Of a stretch of DNA of 64,000 bases, positions 42,777 through 52,186 are shown one piece after another. Both the position numbers and the translations under genes were made by a program. Under the pieces are notes generated by a model. The model was not told the origin of the DNA. It did not search any database and was given only the letters and a program-made list of their open reading frames with translations. Each line of letters opens with the position of its first letter. The stretch's first letter is position 1. This stretch comes from JAGXSE01 sp040757295 (GTDB taxonomy: Bacteria; Bacillota; PH28-bin88): contig JBFLXH010000004.1 of NCBI GenBank assembly GCA_040757295.1, forward strand, positions 1 through 64,000, given 5' to 3'.

Positions 42777-43082
42777 TCATTCACCAGTAAATAATTTATT
42801 AATTTTATCAGCAAAACCCCTGTTCTTTACCCCTACAACAGAACGGGGTGACTTGCCAATAGCTAATCCCAAGTCAGCTTTTGTTCCTAGAGTAAAAACA
42901 GGAATTTGCATTTTTTCGCCCAGCTGCAAGAAATAATCTTTGGCTGATTGAGAGCTGTCTTCTGCCAGAACCAGAAGAAAAATCTTCTGCTTTACCAGAT
43001 GGGATTTGACCGAAGTTTCGCCAGATACAACATGCCCTGCTTTTTGCGCAAAACCCAAAAAGGTTTTTAGCTCTTTTAACAC
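42777..43082 (-). CDS. ylxQ: L7Ae-family RNA-binding protein YlxQ
   Basis: A 101-residue L7Ae/L30e-fold protein (FLGFAQKAGHVVSGETSVKSHL, IPVFTLGTKADLGLAIGKSPRSVVGV), expected to bind kink-turn RNA. It overlaps ylxR by 7 bases and precedes infB, the conserved Firmicutes arrangement. Its cellular target is not established. Confidence 0.9.
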   Translation of the reverse strand: MLKELKTFLGFAQKAGHVVSGETSVKSHLVKQKIFLLVLAEDSSQSAKDYFLQLGEKMQIPVFTLGTKADLGLAIGKSPRSVVGVKNRGFADKINKLFTGE

Positions 43083-43348
43083 AATTCGCCCAACTCTCTT
43101 TGCAGGAGTTCAGGGATTTCCGCACTAATGGTAGTATTTAAAGCCTTTTCAAGGGACTTGGATTTTACTGCTTTGGAAAGGCACTGGGAGTCATTGCATA
43201 TATAAGCGCCCCGGCCAGACTTTTTACCTGTTTTATCAATTAACACGCTTCCTTCTGGCGTCCGGACGATCCGAATTAGTTCCCGCTTATTTTTTTTTTC
43301 ACGGCAGCCCACACACATCCGTTGAGGGATTTTTTTTGTTCTAAGCAT
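43076..43348 (-). CDS. ylxR: YlxR family RNA-binding protein
   Basis: A 90-residue basic protein with the family signature PQRMCVGCREKKNKRELIRIVRTPEG and GRGAYIC. The fold is known as a nucleic-acid binder; work on homologues links it to RNase P or nucleoid regulation, which is not resolved. It starts 4 bases after nusA. Confidence 0.92.
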   Translation of the reverse strand: MLRTKKIPQRMCVGCREKKNKRELIRIVRTPEGSVLIDKTGKKSGRGAYICNDSQCLSKAVKSKSLEKALNTTISAEIPELLQRELGELC

Positions 43349-43352
43349 CGAA

Positions 43353-44441
43353 TTAAACCTCCTCTGCTAAAGAATCTCCGAAGCCCTCAACTTGGGACAT
43401 GCTTTTTATATCAATTTTCCAACCAGTAAGCTTTGCAGCTAGCCGGGCGTTTTGTCCCTCTTTCCCGATAGCCAAGGATAATTGATAATCAGGGACTATT
43501 ACCCTTGCAACCTTATTTGCCTCATCAACATTAACGGATAAGACCTTAGAAGGGCTCAGGGCATTAGCCACATAAGTTTTCGGATCATTATTCCATCTTA
43601 CTATATCAATTTTTTCCCCTTTGAGCTCATTTACAATGGTTTGCACTCGCATTCCTTTGGGGCCAACGCAAGCGCCAACGGGATCAACATTTTCGTCCCG
43701 GGAGTATACTGCAATCTTCGATCTGGCGCCAGCTTCCCTTGCAACAGATTTTATCTCAACTATCCCATCGAAAATTTCCGGCACTTCCAGCTCGAAAAGG
43801 CGTTTCAAGAGCCCCGGATGGGTGCGGGAGACTAAAACTTGGGGCCCCTTGGTTGTCTTTTTTACTTCTACCACATAGGTTTTTATTCTGTCACCCTGAT
43901 GATAGTCCTCACCATTCATTTGTTCTGCTGGCGGTAAGGCTGCTTCTATGCGGCCCAAGTCAATATATACAGTTTTGTTTTCTTGCCTTTGAACTACGCC
44001 CGTTACAATATCTTCTTCACGGCTGGCAAATTCATCGTAAATGATGCTTCGTTCTGCTTCTCTGATCCGCTGAACTACAACCTGCTTAGCAGTTTGAGCA
44101 GCTATTCGCCCAAAGGATTTGGGAGTAACTTCTGTCTCAATAATATCGCCGATATCATAGCTGGGGCTAATCATTCTCGCTTCTTTTAAAGAAATTTGTC
44201 CTTTTGGATCAACTACCTCCTCAACAACCTCTTTTCTGGCATAGACTTTAACTGTACCTGTCTCTTTATCGATTTCTACCCTTATTTGCGGAACGGTAGC
44301 ACTCTCTTTTCCGTGCGGAGACGCAAAATTCTTTTTGTATGCCGACTGCAGGGCTGCTTCGACTGCCTCAATGATAATTCCTGAGTCAATGCCTTTCTCT
44401 TTTTCCAGTTCTTTTAATGCCTCAATAAACTCTAAATTCAT
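43353..44441 (-). CDS. nusA: Transcription termination/antitermination protein NusA
   Basis: Binds RNA polymerase and nascent RNA to control pausing, termination and rRNA antitermination. The 362-residue protein has an N-terminal RNAP-binding domain, an S1 domain (EDIVTGVVQRQENKTVYIDLGRIEAALPP near 140-170) and two KH domains (DPVGACVGPKGMRVQTIVNEL; SLAIGKEGQNARLAAKLTGWKI). It lacks the acidic C-terminal repeats of enterobacterial NusA, as is normal for Firmicutes. Confidence 0.97.
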   Translation of the reverse strand: MNLEFIEALKELEKEKGIDSGIIIEAVEAALQSAYKKNFASPHGKESATVPQIRVEIDKETGTVKVYARKEVVEEVVDPKGQISLKEARMISPSYDIGDIIETEVTPKSFGRIAAQTAKQVVVQRIREAERSIIYDEFASREEDIVTGVVQRQENKTVYIDLGRIEAALPPAEQMNGEDYHQGDRIKTYVVEVKKTTKGPQVLVSRTHPGLLKRLFELEVPEIFDGIVEIKSVAREAGARSKIAVYSRDENVDPVGACVGPKGMRVQTIVNELKGEKIDIVRWNNDPKTYVANALSPSKVLSVNVDEANKVARVIVPDYQLSLAIGKEGQNARLAAKLTGWKIDIKSMSQVEGFGDSLAEEV

Positions 44442-44470
44442 AGCGTTAATTCCTCCTAAAGCCCCTGCCT

Positions 44471-44929
44471 CTAGAATTCCGCTGCTAAATGAGCAATGGA
44501 AATGAGGTCTAAAGGAATTGATATCTTGCTGTCCTCAGTTTCGATTACCACTGCCCCATCTTCAAGACCCAGAAGCAAACCAGAAAAGTTCTTTTTACCT
44601 TCAACAGGTGAATAGGTGTTTACCTTCACTTTAGTCCCTGCAAAACGTTCAAAATCCTTTTTAGTCTTCAGGGGCCTTTCAATGCCAGGGGACGAAACCT
44701 CCAGATAATACCTATGGGGGATCAAGTCGTGTTCGTCCAGCAATAGATCAACTGCTTTGCTAACTTTCTCACAATCATCCAGTTGAATACCATCAGGCTG
44801 ATCGATATACAGCTTTAAAAACCAGTTTTTCCCTTCTTTCGCATACTCAACATCAACCAGTTCATATCCTTGTTCTTCCACAACTGGTCGAACAAGTTCC
44901 TGGATCCTACTTGCAATACTTGTTTTCAT
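44471..44929 (-). CDS. rimP: Ribosome maturation factor RimP
   Basis: A 152-residue protein for 30S assembly. It has RIQELVRPVVEEQGYELVDVEYAKEGKNWFLKLYID, CEKVSKAVDLLLDE, and YYLEVSSPGIERPLKTKKDFERFAGTKVKV. It is the first gene of the nusA-infB operon. GAGGTGG lies about 12 bases ahead of the ATG; no clear promoter stands out in the gap 44930-45020. Confidence 0.95.
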   Translation of the reverse strand: MKTSIASRIQELVRPVVEEQGYELVDVEYAKEGKNWFLKLYIDQPDGIQLDDCEKVSKAVDLLLDEHDLIPHRYYLEVSSPGIERPLKTKKDFERFAGTKVKVNTYSPVEGKKNFSGLLLGLEDGAVVIETEDSKISIPLDLISIAHLAAEF

Positions 44930-45021
44930 TTTTTTCCCGATCCACCTCTTTAATCTACCTCATCCTATTTTGCCTAAAATTGGTCCAAGTTATGTTCCAA
45001 ACTCAGGTCGAATAAATAATA

Positions 45022-45050
45022 CAAACGAAAGAGTGGGTGCACACCCACTC
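45022..45050 (-). terminator. Terminator after proS
   Basis: The palindrome GAGTGGGTG-(TG)-CACCCACTC on the minus strand (45031-45050) is followed by TTTCGTTTG. It lies about 110 bases past proS and before the rimP operon. Confidence 0.75.
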
Positions 45051-45162
45051 CCGTCCGACGACAAGATCAAAAAACCACCTTTCTTGCAAATAATTGTATC
45101 ACACAACCCAGTCCAGTGCAAGGTTAATTGGCTGCAAAGACAGCTTTTGGTGGAATAAATTT

Positions 45163-46902
45163 CTAAAGCCCATTTTGCGCATTGTTCAAGCTGTCGTGCA
45201 CCAGTTTTTTGATATATGCAACAGCCTCATCCAGGGATTTGGTAAACTCTTCACCAGTTTTACGAAGTTTTACATCAACAGTCCCATGTTCAACTGTTTT
45301 CCGGCCTACCGTTACCCTTACAGGGTAGCCAATCAAATCAGCATCCATAAATTTTACACCTGCCCGTTCATCTCGGTCATCAAGCACAACCTCTACACCG
45401 GCAGACTGCAGGTTTTGATAGATTTTTTCAGCAGTTTTAACTTGGGCTTCTTCATTGTTACTTGCTGGAATCACAATTACGTGGTAAGGGGCGATGGCTA
45501 TCGGCCAAATCATGCCTTTTTCATCATGGTTTTGCTCAATTGCAGCAGCAGCTGTTCGACCGACACCAATGCCATAGCAGCCCATCACCATTAATTTTTC
45601 TTCTCCGTTTCTGTCGGTGTAATAGGCGTCTAGTTTCTTTGAATATTTTGTACCGAGCTGAAACAAGTGACCAACCTCAATCCCCCTAACGCTGGAAAGA
45701 CCGACTTTACAGACAGGACATGGGTCCCCTTCTTTAGCTACCCTTAGATCAGCCAGTTTTGTCCATTGGAAATCCCGTCCGGGAACTACATGCATGAAGT
45801 GGTAACTATCCTTGTTAGCGCCCGCCACACCTTCCTGTAAGAGGGAAATTTCGTTATCAGCATAAATCGGAACTGTTAATTTTACCGGGCCTACCGAACC
45901 TATACGAGCGCCAGTCGTTTCTAAGACTTCTGTTTCTGTAGCCATGCGCAATTCAATGCAACCCAGCAGGTTTTTCAATTTTGTTTCATTTACTTCCCTG
46001 TTGCCTCTGACTAAAACTGCCAGTATATCTTCATCGGCCTTGTAGAATACGGTCTTGATGACCTGCTCAGGCATAATGCCATGAGGTATCCAATCGGCAA
46101 CAGTATGTACTCCGGGAGTATGAACAAGTTCCATGGCGGGTAAAGTACCCTCTTTCATTTCCGCCTTTTCCGTGGGTGTTAAAATACACTCCGCCCTTTC
46201 CACATTAGCGGCGTAGCCACACGCTTCACAATGGACGATCTCTGCCTCGCCTACCTGAGCTAATACCATGAATTCATGATTTACGCTGCCGCCAATTGCT
46301 CCTGAATCTGCTTCAACAACCCGGAAATTTAAACCGCAACGTTTAAAGACATTGTTATAGGCAACATACATTTTTTGGTAGCTGTTTCTCATCCCTTCCT
46401 CATCTGTGTCAAATGAGTAAAGGTCTTTCATAATAAATTCCCTTCCCCGCATCAGTCCGAAGCGGGGTCTTCTTTCATCCCGGTACTTATTTTGAATTAA
46501 ATAAAGCAGTTGGGGCAGTTGTTTGTAAGAAGTAATTTCATTCCTGGCAGTTGTGGTTATTAGCTCCTCATTAGTGGGGCACAAACAAAAACTCCTCTGA
46601 TGCCTGTCCTTTAGCCTAAACATCTCATCTCCGTAAACCTGCCAACGGCCGGTTTCTTGCCATAATTCGGCGGGTTGAACAATTGGCAGCATCAGTTCTT
46701 GACCGCCAGCCTTATTCATTTCATCGCGGACAATATCAGAGATCTTTTGGATCACCCGCCAACCTAGCGGCAAGTAAGAATACATTCCGGCAGCAGATTT
46801 TCTAATCATACCTCCGCGAACAAGAAGCTGATGGCTAATAGTTTCTGTTTCTGCTGGCACTTCTCGTAAAGTAGGGGCAAGTAAACTGGTGGTCCGCATC
46901 AT
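45163..46902 (-). CDS. proS: Prolyl-tRNA synthetase (bacterial type)
   Basis: Charges tRNA-Pro. The 579-residue protein has class II motifs: GMYSYLPLGWRVIQKI (motif 1 region), RDERRPRFGLMRGREFIMKDLYSFD (motif 2) and GCYGIGVGRTAAAAIEQ (motif 3). The inserted editing domain lies at about 225-400, and an anticodon-binding domain at the C-terminus. The ribosome site AAAGGAGGAG lies inside the end of ispG, whose TGA overlaps the start. B. subtilis has polC next; here the next gene is rimP. Confidence 0.97.
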   Translation of the reverse strand: MMRTTSLLAPTLREVPAETETISHQLLVRGGMIRKSAAGMYSYLPLGWRVIQKISDIVRDEMNKAGGQELMLPIVQPAELWQETGRWQVYGDEMFRLKDRHQRSFCLCPTNEELITTTARNEITSYKQLPQLLYLIQNKYRDERRPRFGLMRGREFIMKDLYSFDTDEEGMRNSYQKMYVAYNNVFKRCGLNFRVVEADSGAIGGSVNHEFMVLAQVGEAEIVHCEACGYAANVERAECILTPTEKAEMKEGTLPAMELVHTPGVHTVADWIPHGIMPEQVIKTVFYKADEDILAVLVRGNREVNETKLKNLLGCIELRMATETEVLETTGARIGSVGPVKLTVPIYADNEISLLQEGVAGANKDSYHFMHVVPGRDFQWTKLADLRVAKEGDPCPVCKVGLSSVRGIEVGHLFQLGTKYSKKLDAYYTDRNGEEKLMVMGCYGIGVGRTAAAAIEQNHDEKGMIWPIAIAPYHVIVIPASNNEEAQVKTAEKIYQNLQSAGVEVVLDDRDERAGVKFMDADLIGYPVRVTVGRKTVEHGTVDVKLRKTGEEFTKSLDEAVAYIKKLVHDSLNNAQNGL

Positions 46903-47984
46903 AAATCTCCTCCTTTATACCTGATAACTTGGGATATCTCAGCGAATAAGCCTTCCATCATATCCTGGGAATCCACTTTTCTCACGACTTCCCCATTGCG
47001 AAAGATTAACGCAAAATCTTTCCCCCCGGCAATACCAACATCAGCCCGTTTAGCTTCCCCAGGCCCATTAACAGGGCAGCCCATAACGGCAACCTTGATT
47101 GGGTTGGCAACTTCCTGCAGCTTTTCTTCAACAGTTTCAGCCAAACTCACAACATCGATTTGGCATCTGCCGCAAGTGGGGCAGGAAATAATTTCAACAC
47201 CCCGGTGCCGGAGGTTTAATGCACCTAAAATACCATAGCCTACCCGTACTTCTTGTCGCGGGTCACCGCTTAGGGATACCCGCAAAGTATCACCGATTCC
47301 CTCGGACAACAAAATGCCAATGCCTACCGCAGATTTAATTGAACCGGAAAAAACTGTTCCTGCTTCTGTCACGCCAATATGAAAGGGATAGTCAACTTTT
47401 TGAGCCAGGTGACGGTATGCTTCGATCATCAGCGGAACCTCCGAAGCCTTCAAAGAAACTTTTATATCTAGAAAATCCATGTCCTCGAGCAGCCTGATAT
47501 GATACAGGGCGCTTTCCGCCATGGCCTCGGCAGTAATCCCCTTATGTTTTTCCAGCAAACGCTTTTCCAATGAGCCAGCATTAACGCCTATTCGAATGGG
47601 AACCCGTCGGTTTTTGGCTTCACGAACAACAGCTTCAACCTTTTTTTTACTGCCAATGTTTCCTGGGTTAAGTCTAAGGCCGTCAACCCCGTTTTCCATT
47701 GCAGCTAGGGCCAGCTTATAATCAAAGTGAATGTCGGCCACCAATGGAATTCCGATCTGATTTTTTATCTGCTTCAAGGCCTCTGCTGCCTCTCGGTCCA
47801 ATACTGCTACCCTGACAAGTTCACACCCAACCTTTTCTAAATCTTTGATTTGGGCAACGGTGGCAGTAATATCCCTGGTATCGGTATTCGTCATGGATTG
47901 CACGGAGATTGGGGCCTGTCCACCAATAGCTAGCGGGCCGATTTTAATTGCGCGAGATTTCCTTCGATTTACTAGAATAATAAT
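46899..47984 (-). CDS. ispG: 4-hydroxy-3-methylbut-2-en-1-yl diphosphate synthase, unusual start
   Basis: [4Fe-4S] enzyme of the MEP isoprenoid pathway. The core shows VQSMTNTDTRDITATVAQI near the N-terminus and ISCPTCGRCQIDV, then MGCPVNGPGEAKRADVGIAGG, carrying the cluster cysteines. Family homology extends upstream of the first ATG: the minus strand encodes NRRKSRAIKIGPLAIGGQAPIS before VQSM. In that frame no ATG, GTG or TTG exists between an upstream TAA and this conserved region; the frame opens with three ATT codons directly after 13 G. I give the first ATT (47984) as the tentative start; initiation at the downstream GTG or ATG would remove about 25 conserved residues. Confidence 0.85.
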   Translation of the reverse strand: MIILVNRRKSRAIKIGPLAIGGQAPISVQSMTNTDTRDITATVAQIKDLEKVGCELVRVAVLDREAAEALKQIKNQIGIPLVADIHFDYKLALAAMENGVDGLRLNPGNIGSKKKVEAVVREAKNRRVPIRIGVNAGSLEKRLLEKHKGITAEAMAESALYHIRLLEDMDFLDIKVSLKASEVPLMIEAYRHLAQKVDYPFHIGVTEAGTVFSGSIKSAVGIGILLSEGIGDTLRVSLSGDPRQEVRVGYGILGALNLRHRGVEIISCPTCGRCQIDVVSLAETVEEKLQEVANPIKVAVMGCPVNGPGEAKRADVGIAGGKDFALIFRNGEVVRKVDSQDMMEGLFAEISQVIRYKGGDL

Positions 47985-47997
47985 CCCCCCCCCCCCC
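47985..47997 (-). repeat. 13-G homopolymer at the ispG ribosome-binding position
   Basis: The plus strand has 13 consecutive C directly between the rseP stop codon (TAA at 47998-48000) and the ispG reading frame. No other homopolymer of this kind was noticed in the window. It occupies the place of the Shine-Dalgarno sequence. Confidence 0.9.
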
Positions 47998-49011
47998 TTA
48001 ACTTAGAAGCCGGAGAAGGTCTTGGTATGTTATCACCAGCATTATAAAGATCAGAACAGCAAAGCCGATTAGATGAATAGAGTTTTCTTTTTCCGGGTCC
48101 ACAGGTCTGCCTCGGACCCCCTCGATCCCCAAAAAAAGTAGTCTGCTGCCATCTAGGGAAGGAATTGGGAAAAGGTTAATTATTCCCAGGTTTAAGCTTA
48201 ACAAACCCGCAAAGTTTAAAACGCTTGCCAGGCCTAACCTTGCAGCCTCTCCGGCCATTTGAACAATGCCAACCGGGCCGGCGACTTCTGCCGGCACTTG
48301 GCCGGAAATCATTTTTACCAGGCTTGAAATTATCAAGGTAGCGACAGCCAGAGCCTGTTTTGTACCCAATATAATAGAAGAAAACAGCCCAAGCTTGACC
48401 CATGTCTGCTCTATACCAATTAAACCTACTTTATTCTGTGGCTCCAGTTCGGGGACTACCTGAATCAGCAGAGTCTGCTGATTGCGTTCCACCTTGACCT
48501 CGAGTTTTTGCCCAGGATTTTTATGGATAATTTCCACCAATTGCCCCCATGAATTAACTGATTGCCCATTTATTGCGGTGATCCTGTCACCTACATGAAA
48601 TCCGGCCTTTTCTGCGGGCCGTCCGGGCAGCAATCCCCCGATAGTTGTGGTATTAGAGGGTATCCCAATGCCCATAAAAACAAAGATAAACAGAATAATG
48701 GCCAGCAAAAAATTCATTAAAGAACCAGAAGCTATGACCGCCATTCGCTGTGAAATACTCCGGGTATTAAAACCGCGGGGATCCTCCAGGTCACCGCTCT
48801 CCATTCCAGCCATGCGGTTGAAACCGCCGATGGGTAAAAGGCGGAGAGAGTAAAGGGTTTCTCCTCTCCGTCCAGACAAGATTACCGGCCCCATCCCTAT
48901 GCTGAATTCATGCACTCGGATACCTACTAGTTTTGCGACAAGGAAATGTCCAAGTTCATGGGTAGTAATCAAGAGACCAAAAATCAGGATTGCAGCTAGC
49001 GCCGTGGTCAT
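47998..49011 (-). CDS. rseP: Site-2 intramembrane zinc protease RseP/RasP
   Basis: Cleaves membrane substrates such as anti-sigma factors. The 337-residue protein has the zinc motif H18-E19-x2-H22 in TTHELGHFLVAKLVG, one PDZ domain (about 110-190: IGGLLPGRPAEKAGFHVGDRITAINGQ), and the second metal motif NLFPIPSLDGSRLL. Four membrane helices are expected. It lies between dxr and ispG in the uppS operon. Confidence 0.95.
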   Translation of the reverse strand: MTTALAAILIFGLLITTHELGHFLVAKLVGIRVHEFSIGMGPVILSGRRGETLYSLRLLPIGGFNRMAGMESGDLEDPRGFNTRSISQRMAVIASGSLMNFLLAIILFIFVFMGIGIPSNTTTIGGLLPGRPAEKAGFHVGDRITAINGQSVNSWGQLVEIIHKNPGQKLEVKVERNQQTLLIQVVPELEPQNKVGLIGIEQTWVKLGLFSSIILGTKQALAVATLIISSLVKMISGQVPAEVAGPVGIVQMAGEAARLGLASVLNFAGLLSLNLGIINLFPIPSLDGSRLLFLGIEGVRGRPVDPEKENSIHLIGFAVLIFIMLVITYQDLLRLLS

Positions 49012-49046
49012 TTATTTCCTCCTCTTTAAGCCCTCGCTCTAGATGA

Positions 49047-50204
49047 TTAGCTTAATTCCTTCCAATACCTTTGCACCCACCTGCGGGTCTGTTCATCAGT
49101 TCCAATAATGGTCTCCAAATTAATTGCCGGCTGAGACGGAATTCTTTCCAGGGCCTCCGCAACAATTTTATGAATGTCCAAATATTTTATTCTCCGGGAT
49201 AAAAATAAGGCAACTGCTTCTTCGTTGGCTGCGTTCAAAATTACTGGCGCCGTCCCCCCGGCGATTCCGGCGCGATAAGCCAAATCCAAGCAAGGAAACT
49301 TGTCTGTATCCGGAGAGTAAAAGGTAAGATTGGCTACTTCTTTTAAATTTAATCTAGGCAGCCCGCTAGGCCATCGTTCAGGCCAGCTCAGGGCATATTG
49401 AATCGGCAGTCGCATATCAGGAGTTCCCATCTGAGCCAGTATCGAACCATCTTTAAACTCCACCATAGAATGAATTACGCTTTGAGGATGTACCATTACC
49501 TTGATGGAATTATAGTCAACATCAAAGAGCCAGTGGGCTTCTATCACTTCAAGTCCTTTATTCATTAAGGTAGAAGAATCTATCGTCACTTTAGGTCCCA
49601 TAGCCCAATTAGGATGGTTCAAGGCCATCTCAGGTGTAATATTCCCCATTTGAGAAATATCCCAATCCCGGAAAGGCCCACCGGAAGCAGTAAGAATTAA
49701 ATTATCGACAAACCTTTCTTGGCCCTGCATACACTGCCATAGGGCGGAATGCTCGCTGTCTATCGGCAGAAGGGGCTTGGCTCTCTCCTTGGACGCTCGG
49801 CTAATGATTTCTCCTCCGGCAACCAATGCCTCTTTGTTGGCTAATAATACATCTTTACCGGCTACTACTGCCTTTAAAGTAGGTACCATTCCTCTCATTC
49901 CACTTACGGCCACAACAACGGTATCGACATTTGCCAGCAATACGCACTCCTCAAAAGCCTCTTGACCGCCAAGGACATGCAAAGGAAGGTCTTTCAATGT
50001 CTCCCGCAGGTTAGCAGCAGCCTGCGGTTCACTTAGGACGATCAATTCCGGCAAAAACTTTCTCGCCTGTTCCTCCATTTTTCTAACATTACTTAAGGCT
50101 GCTAGAACTTTAATTTTAAACTTATGAGGAAAGGTTTCCACGATTTCTAGCGTCTGTTGACCAATAGAACCCGTTGAACCCAGTAGCGCAATGTTTTTTA
50201 TCAT
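49047..50204 (-). CDS. dxr: 1-deoxy-D-xylulose 5-phosphate reductoisomerase
   Basis: NADPH-dependent second enzyme of the MEP pathway. The 385-residue protein starts MIKNIALLGSTGSIGQQTLEIV and has LLANKEALVAGGEI, PIDSEHSALWQ, TASGGPFRD, and MNKGLEVIEAHWLFDV with the metal-binding Glu. It shares the operon with ispG and uppS, so isoprenoid supply and undecaprenyl synthesis are linked. Confidence 0.97.
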   Translation of the reverse strand: MIKNIALLGSTGSIGQQTLEIVETFPHKFKIKVLAALSNVRKMEEQARKFLPELIVLSEPQAAANLRETLKDLPLHVLGGQEAFEECVLLANVDTVVVAVSGMRGMVPTLKAVVAGKDVLLANKEALVAGGEIISRASKERAKPLLPIDSEHSALWQCMQGQERFVDNLILTASGGPFRDWDISQMGNITPEMALNHPNWAMGPKVTIDSSTLMNKGLEVIEAHWLFDVDYNSIKVMVHPQSVIHSMVEFKDGSILAQMGTPDMRLPIQYALSWPERWPSGLPRLNLKEVANLTFYSPDTDKFPCLDLAYRAGIAGGTAPVILNAANEEAVALFLSRRIKYLDIHKIVAEALERIPSQPAINLETIIGTDEQTRRWVQRYWKELS

Positions 50205-50255
50205 AAAACCACCTCGTTAAAAAGGGCAAATATCTCACGTTATCTTACACGGGGT

Positions 50256-51365
50256 TTATTGGTTATAGGGCCACTTAAGGGCGCCGGTCTGCCAAGTTGC
50301 TTTCAATACAACTAAAATGATAGGCCCATAAAGTATGCCTGCCACTCCAAAAACCTTAAGGCCCGCAAACATGGCTATTAAAGCTTCTAAAGGGTGCAGT
50401 CCTACACTATCTCCAACGACTTTGGGCTGTAGAATTTGCCGAACAGTAGCCACGATTAGCCACAGAATAAGAAGTCCAAAACCCATTTTCATGTTACCCA
50501 CTAAGAACAGCCAAATAGCCCAGGGAATAAAAATAAGACCGGGGCCGATAGCTGGCAGCAGATCTACAATACCAACCAGCACAGCAACAGTAAAGGCATA
50601 TTCAACCTTTAGAATATAAAAACCAATTACGGTCTGAATTATAGTAATGATCATTAGGATTACTTGGGCCCGCAAAAATCCAATAATGGCTTCTGATGTT
50701 TTTCCTATGATACTGCTTAACCCAATTCTCCATTCTTTTGGGAATAACCGCAAAAGGGATTTTTTAATTAAGTAAGCATCTCTACTAAAGAAAAATAGGC
50801 CTAAAAACAAGAATAAAATGAATAAAAAACCTCCCGGCAGAAAAGCTAAAAACCCAATTAGCCATGTAAATATACCGGAAGTAAAATTAGTAGCCCAGCC
50901 GGCTGCCTTTCGTAAAAGCTGTTCTATACTTTCCACTATTTGGGGCGGGATATTGATTGCAAAGTATATTTCCTGCATTCTGTGGAACAGGGTCCAAAGG
51001 TAAGTTACAATGGCGTGCACATGGGCCGGCAAGGAATTGGTCAATTCAGCCAACTCGACTATTAAGCGGGAAATAAACATAATCAATAAAGCTGTTCCCA
51101 ACCCAAGACCAATTGTAATCACTGTCGTAACCGCCAGGGCACGGTTCATCCGAGTACGGTTTTCCAAGAAGCTGACTAGTGGTTCGATAATTGCTGCCAA
51201 TACGGCTGCCAATAAAAAAGGCGCAATTAAGGGGAAAACGAAGGACATCACCTGGAGGCCCGCTGGAAGAATTAAATAATACACCAAGTATATTACCAGC
51301 AGCGCAGCAACAATGACACCTAGTTTAATGAAGAGCCGGGTGTAACTGGAAGCAGGGCTTGGCAT
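50256..51365 (-). CDS. AI-2E family transporter (YtvI-like)
   Basis: A polytopic membrane protein of 369 residues with seven to eight hydrophobic segments, including the paired N-terminal helices and the C-terminal block ILKVEYAFTVAVLVGIVDLLPAIGPGLIFIPWAI typical of the AI-2E/UPF0118 family. Members move signalling molecules or ions; the substrate here is unknown. I chose the ATG at 51365, with AGGTG 8 bases upstream; an ATG five codons earlier overlaps cdsA. It lies in the cdsA-dxr interval, where B. subtilis has no such gene. Confidence 0.85.
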   Translation of the reverse strand: MPSPASSYTRLFIKLGVIVAALLVIYLVYYLILPAGLQVMSFVFPLIAPFLLAAVLAAIIEPLVSFLENRTRMNRALAVTTVITIGLGLGTALLIMFISRLIVELAELTNSLPAHVHAIVTYLWTLFHRMQEIYFAINIPPQIVESIEQLLRKAAGWATNFTSGIFTWLIGFLAFLPGGFLFILFLFLGLFFFSRDAYLIKKSLLRLFPKEWRIGLSSIIGKTSEAIIGFLRAQVILMIITIIQTVIGFYILKVEYAFTVAVLVGIVDLLPAIGPGLIFIPWAIWLFLVGNMKMGFGLLILWLIVATVRQILQPKVVGDSVGLHPLEALIAMFAGLKVFGVAGILYGPIILVVLKATWQTGALKWPYNQ

Positions 51366-51376
51366 AAAAATACACC

Positions 51377-52186
51377 TCATCCTATTATAAACAACGCAAG
51401 CATATAGTATACCAACGGAGCAGTCAACAAAAGGCTGTCAAAGCGATCGAGCACACCCCCGTGGCCTGGAAGCAGTGTGCCCGAGTCTTTCATGCCGGCA
51501 TAGCGCTTCAGAGCCGACTCGAAAAGATCCCCGATTACCGCTGCTAAAGAGACAAAAACACCGGCAATTACTCTCCACATCAAAGGCAAACCAAGCCAGG
51601 CTCCTAAGGTAATGCTAGTCAATATGGATAGAATAATTCCACCCCAGACCCCTTCCCATGTTTTTCCGGGGCTAATTAAAGGGGCTAATTTCTGCCGGCC
51701 AAATTTTGTTCCTGCAAAAAAGGCCCCGGTGTCACTGGCCCATGTCAGTAACAGGGCAAACAAGACAAAAGTCCAACCGTTCGGGGTAATATGCCGCAAA
51801 AGAAACAGGTGGCCCAACATGCCGGCAATGTAAAAAACGCCAAAAAAGGATGCCGCCAAGCCGGGTAATATGTTTTTTGGATAATCCCGCCAGACTAAAA
51901 TAGCAGCCCACAGTGCCATGATAAAAAACAATCCAGGCATATATTTATACCCTTCCAGTAATCCTCGGCTTGCTGCAAACATAAGCAACAGCAAAACAAA
52001 GGAACTGACCCAGCCAAGAGAAAGGATTGGTTTTAAGCCCATCTTGGTTAATAAATTAAAAAATTCCACCATACCAACAAGAGATATAGCGACAACTAAA
52101 GTCAGAAAAATGATCCCTCCGTAATAACCGGCTGCCAAAATAATAGGAATCCCTATAGCTGCAGTTAGAATCCTTAACTTTAGCAC
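51377..52186 (-). CDS. cdsA: Phosphatidate cytidylyltransferase
   Basis: Makes CDP-diacylglycerol for phospholipid synthesis. The 269-residue protein has about eight membrane helices, ending with SDTGAFFAGTKFGRQKLAPLISPGKTWEGVWGG and the family signature KDSGTLLPGHGGVLDRFDSLL. The GTG start overlaps uppS by 7 bases. Confidence 0.95.
   Translation of the reverse strand: MLKLRILTAAIGIPIILAAGYYGGIIFLTLVVAISLVGMVEFFNLLTKMGLKPILSLGWVSSFVLLLLMFAASRGLLEGYKYMPGLFFIMALWAAILVWRDYPKNILPGLAASFFGVFYIAGMLGHLFLLRHITPNGWTFVLFALLLTWASDTGAFFAGTKFGRQKLAPLISPGKTWEGVWGGIILSILTSITLGAWLGLPLMWRVIAGVFVSLAAVIGDLFESALKRYAGMKDSGTLLPGHGGVLDRFDSLLLTAPLVYYMLALFIIG

Noticed and set aside
45163..46902. T-box or other leader control of proS
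   Set aside because: proS is translationally coupled to ispG with its ribosome site inside ispG, leaving no room for a leader RNA.
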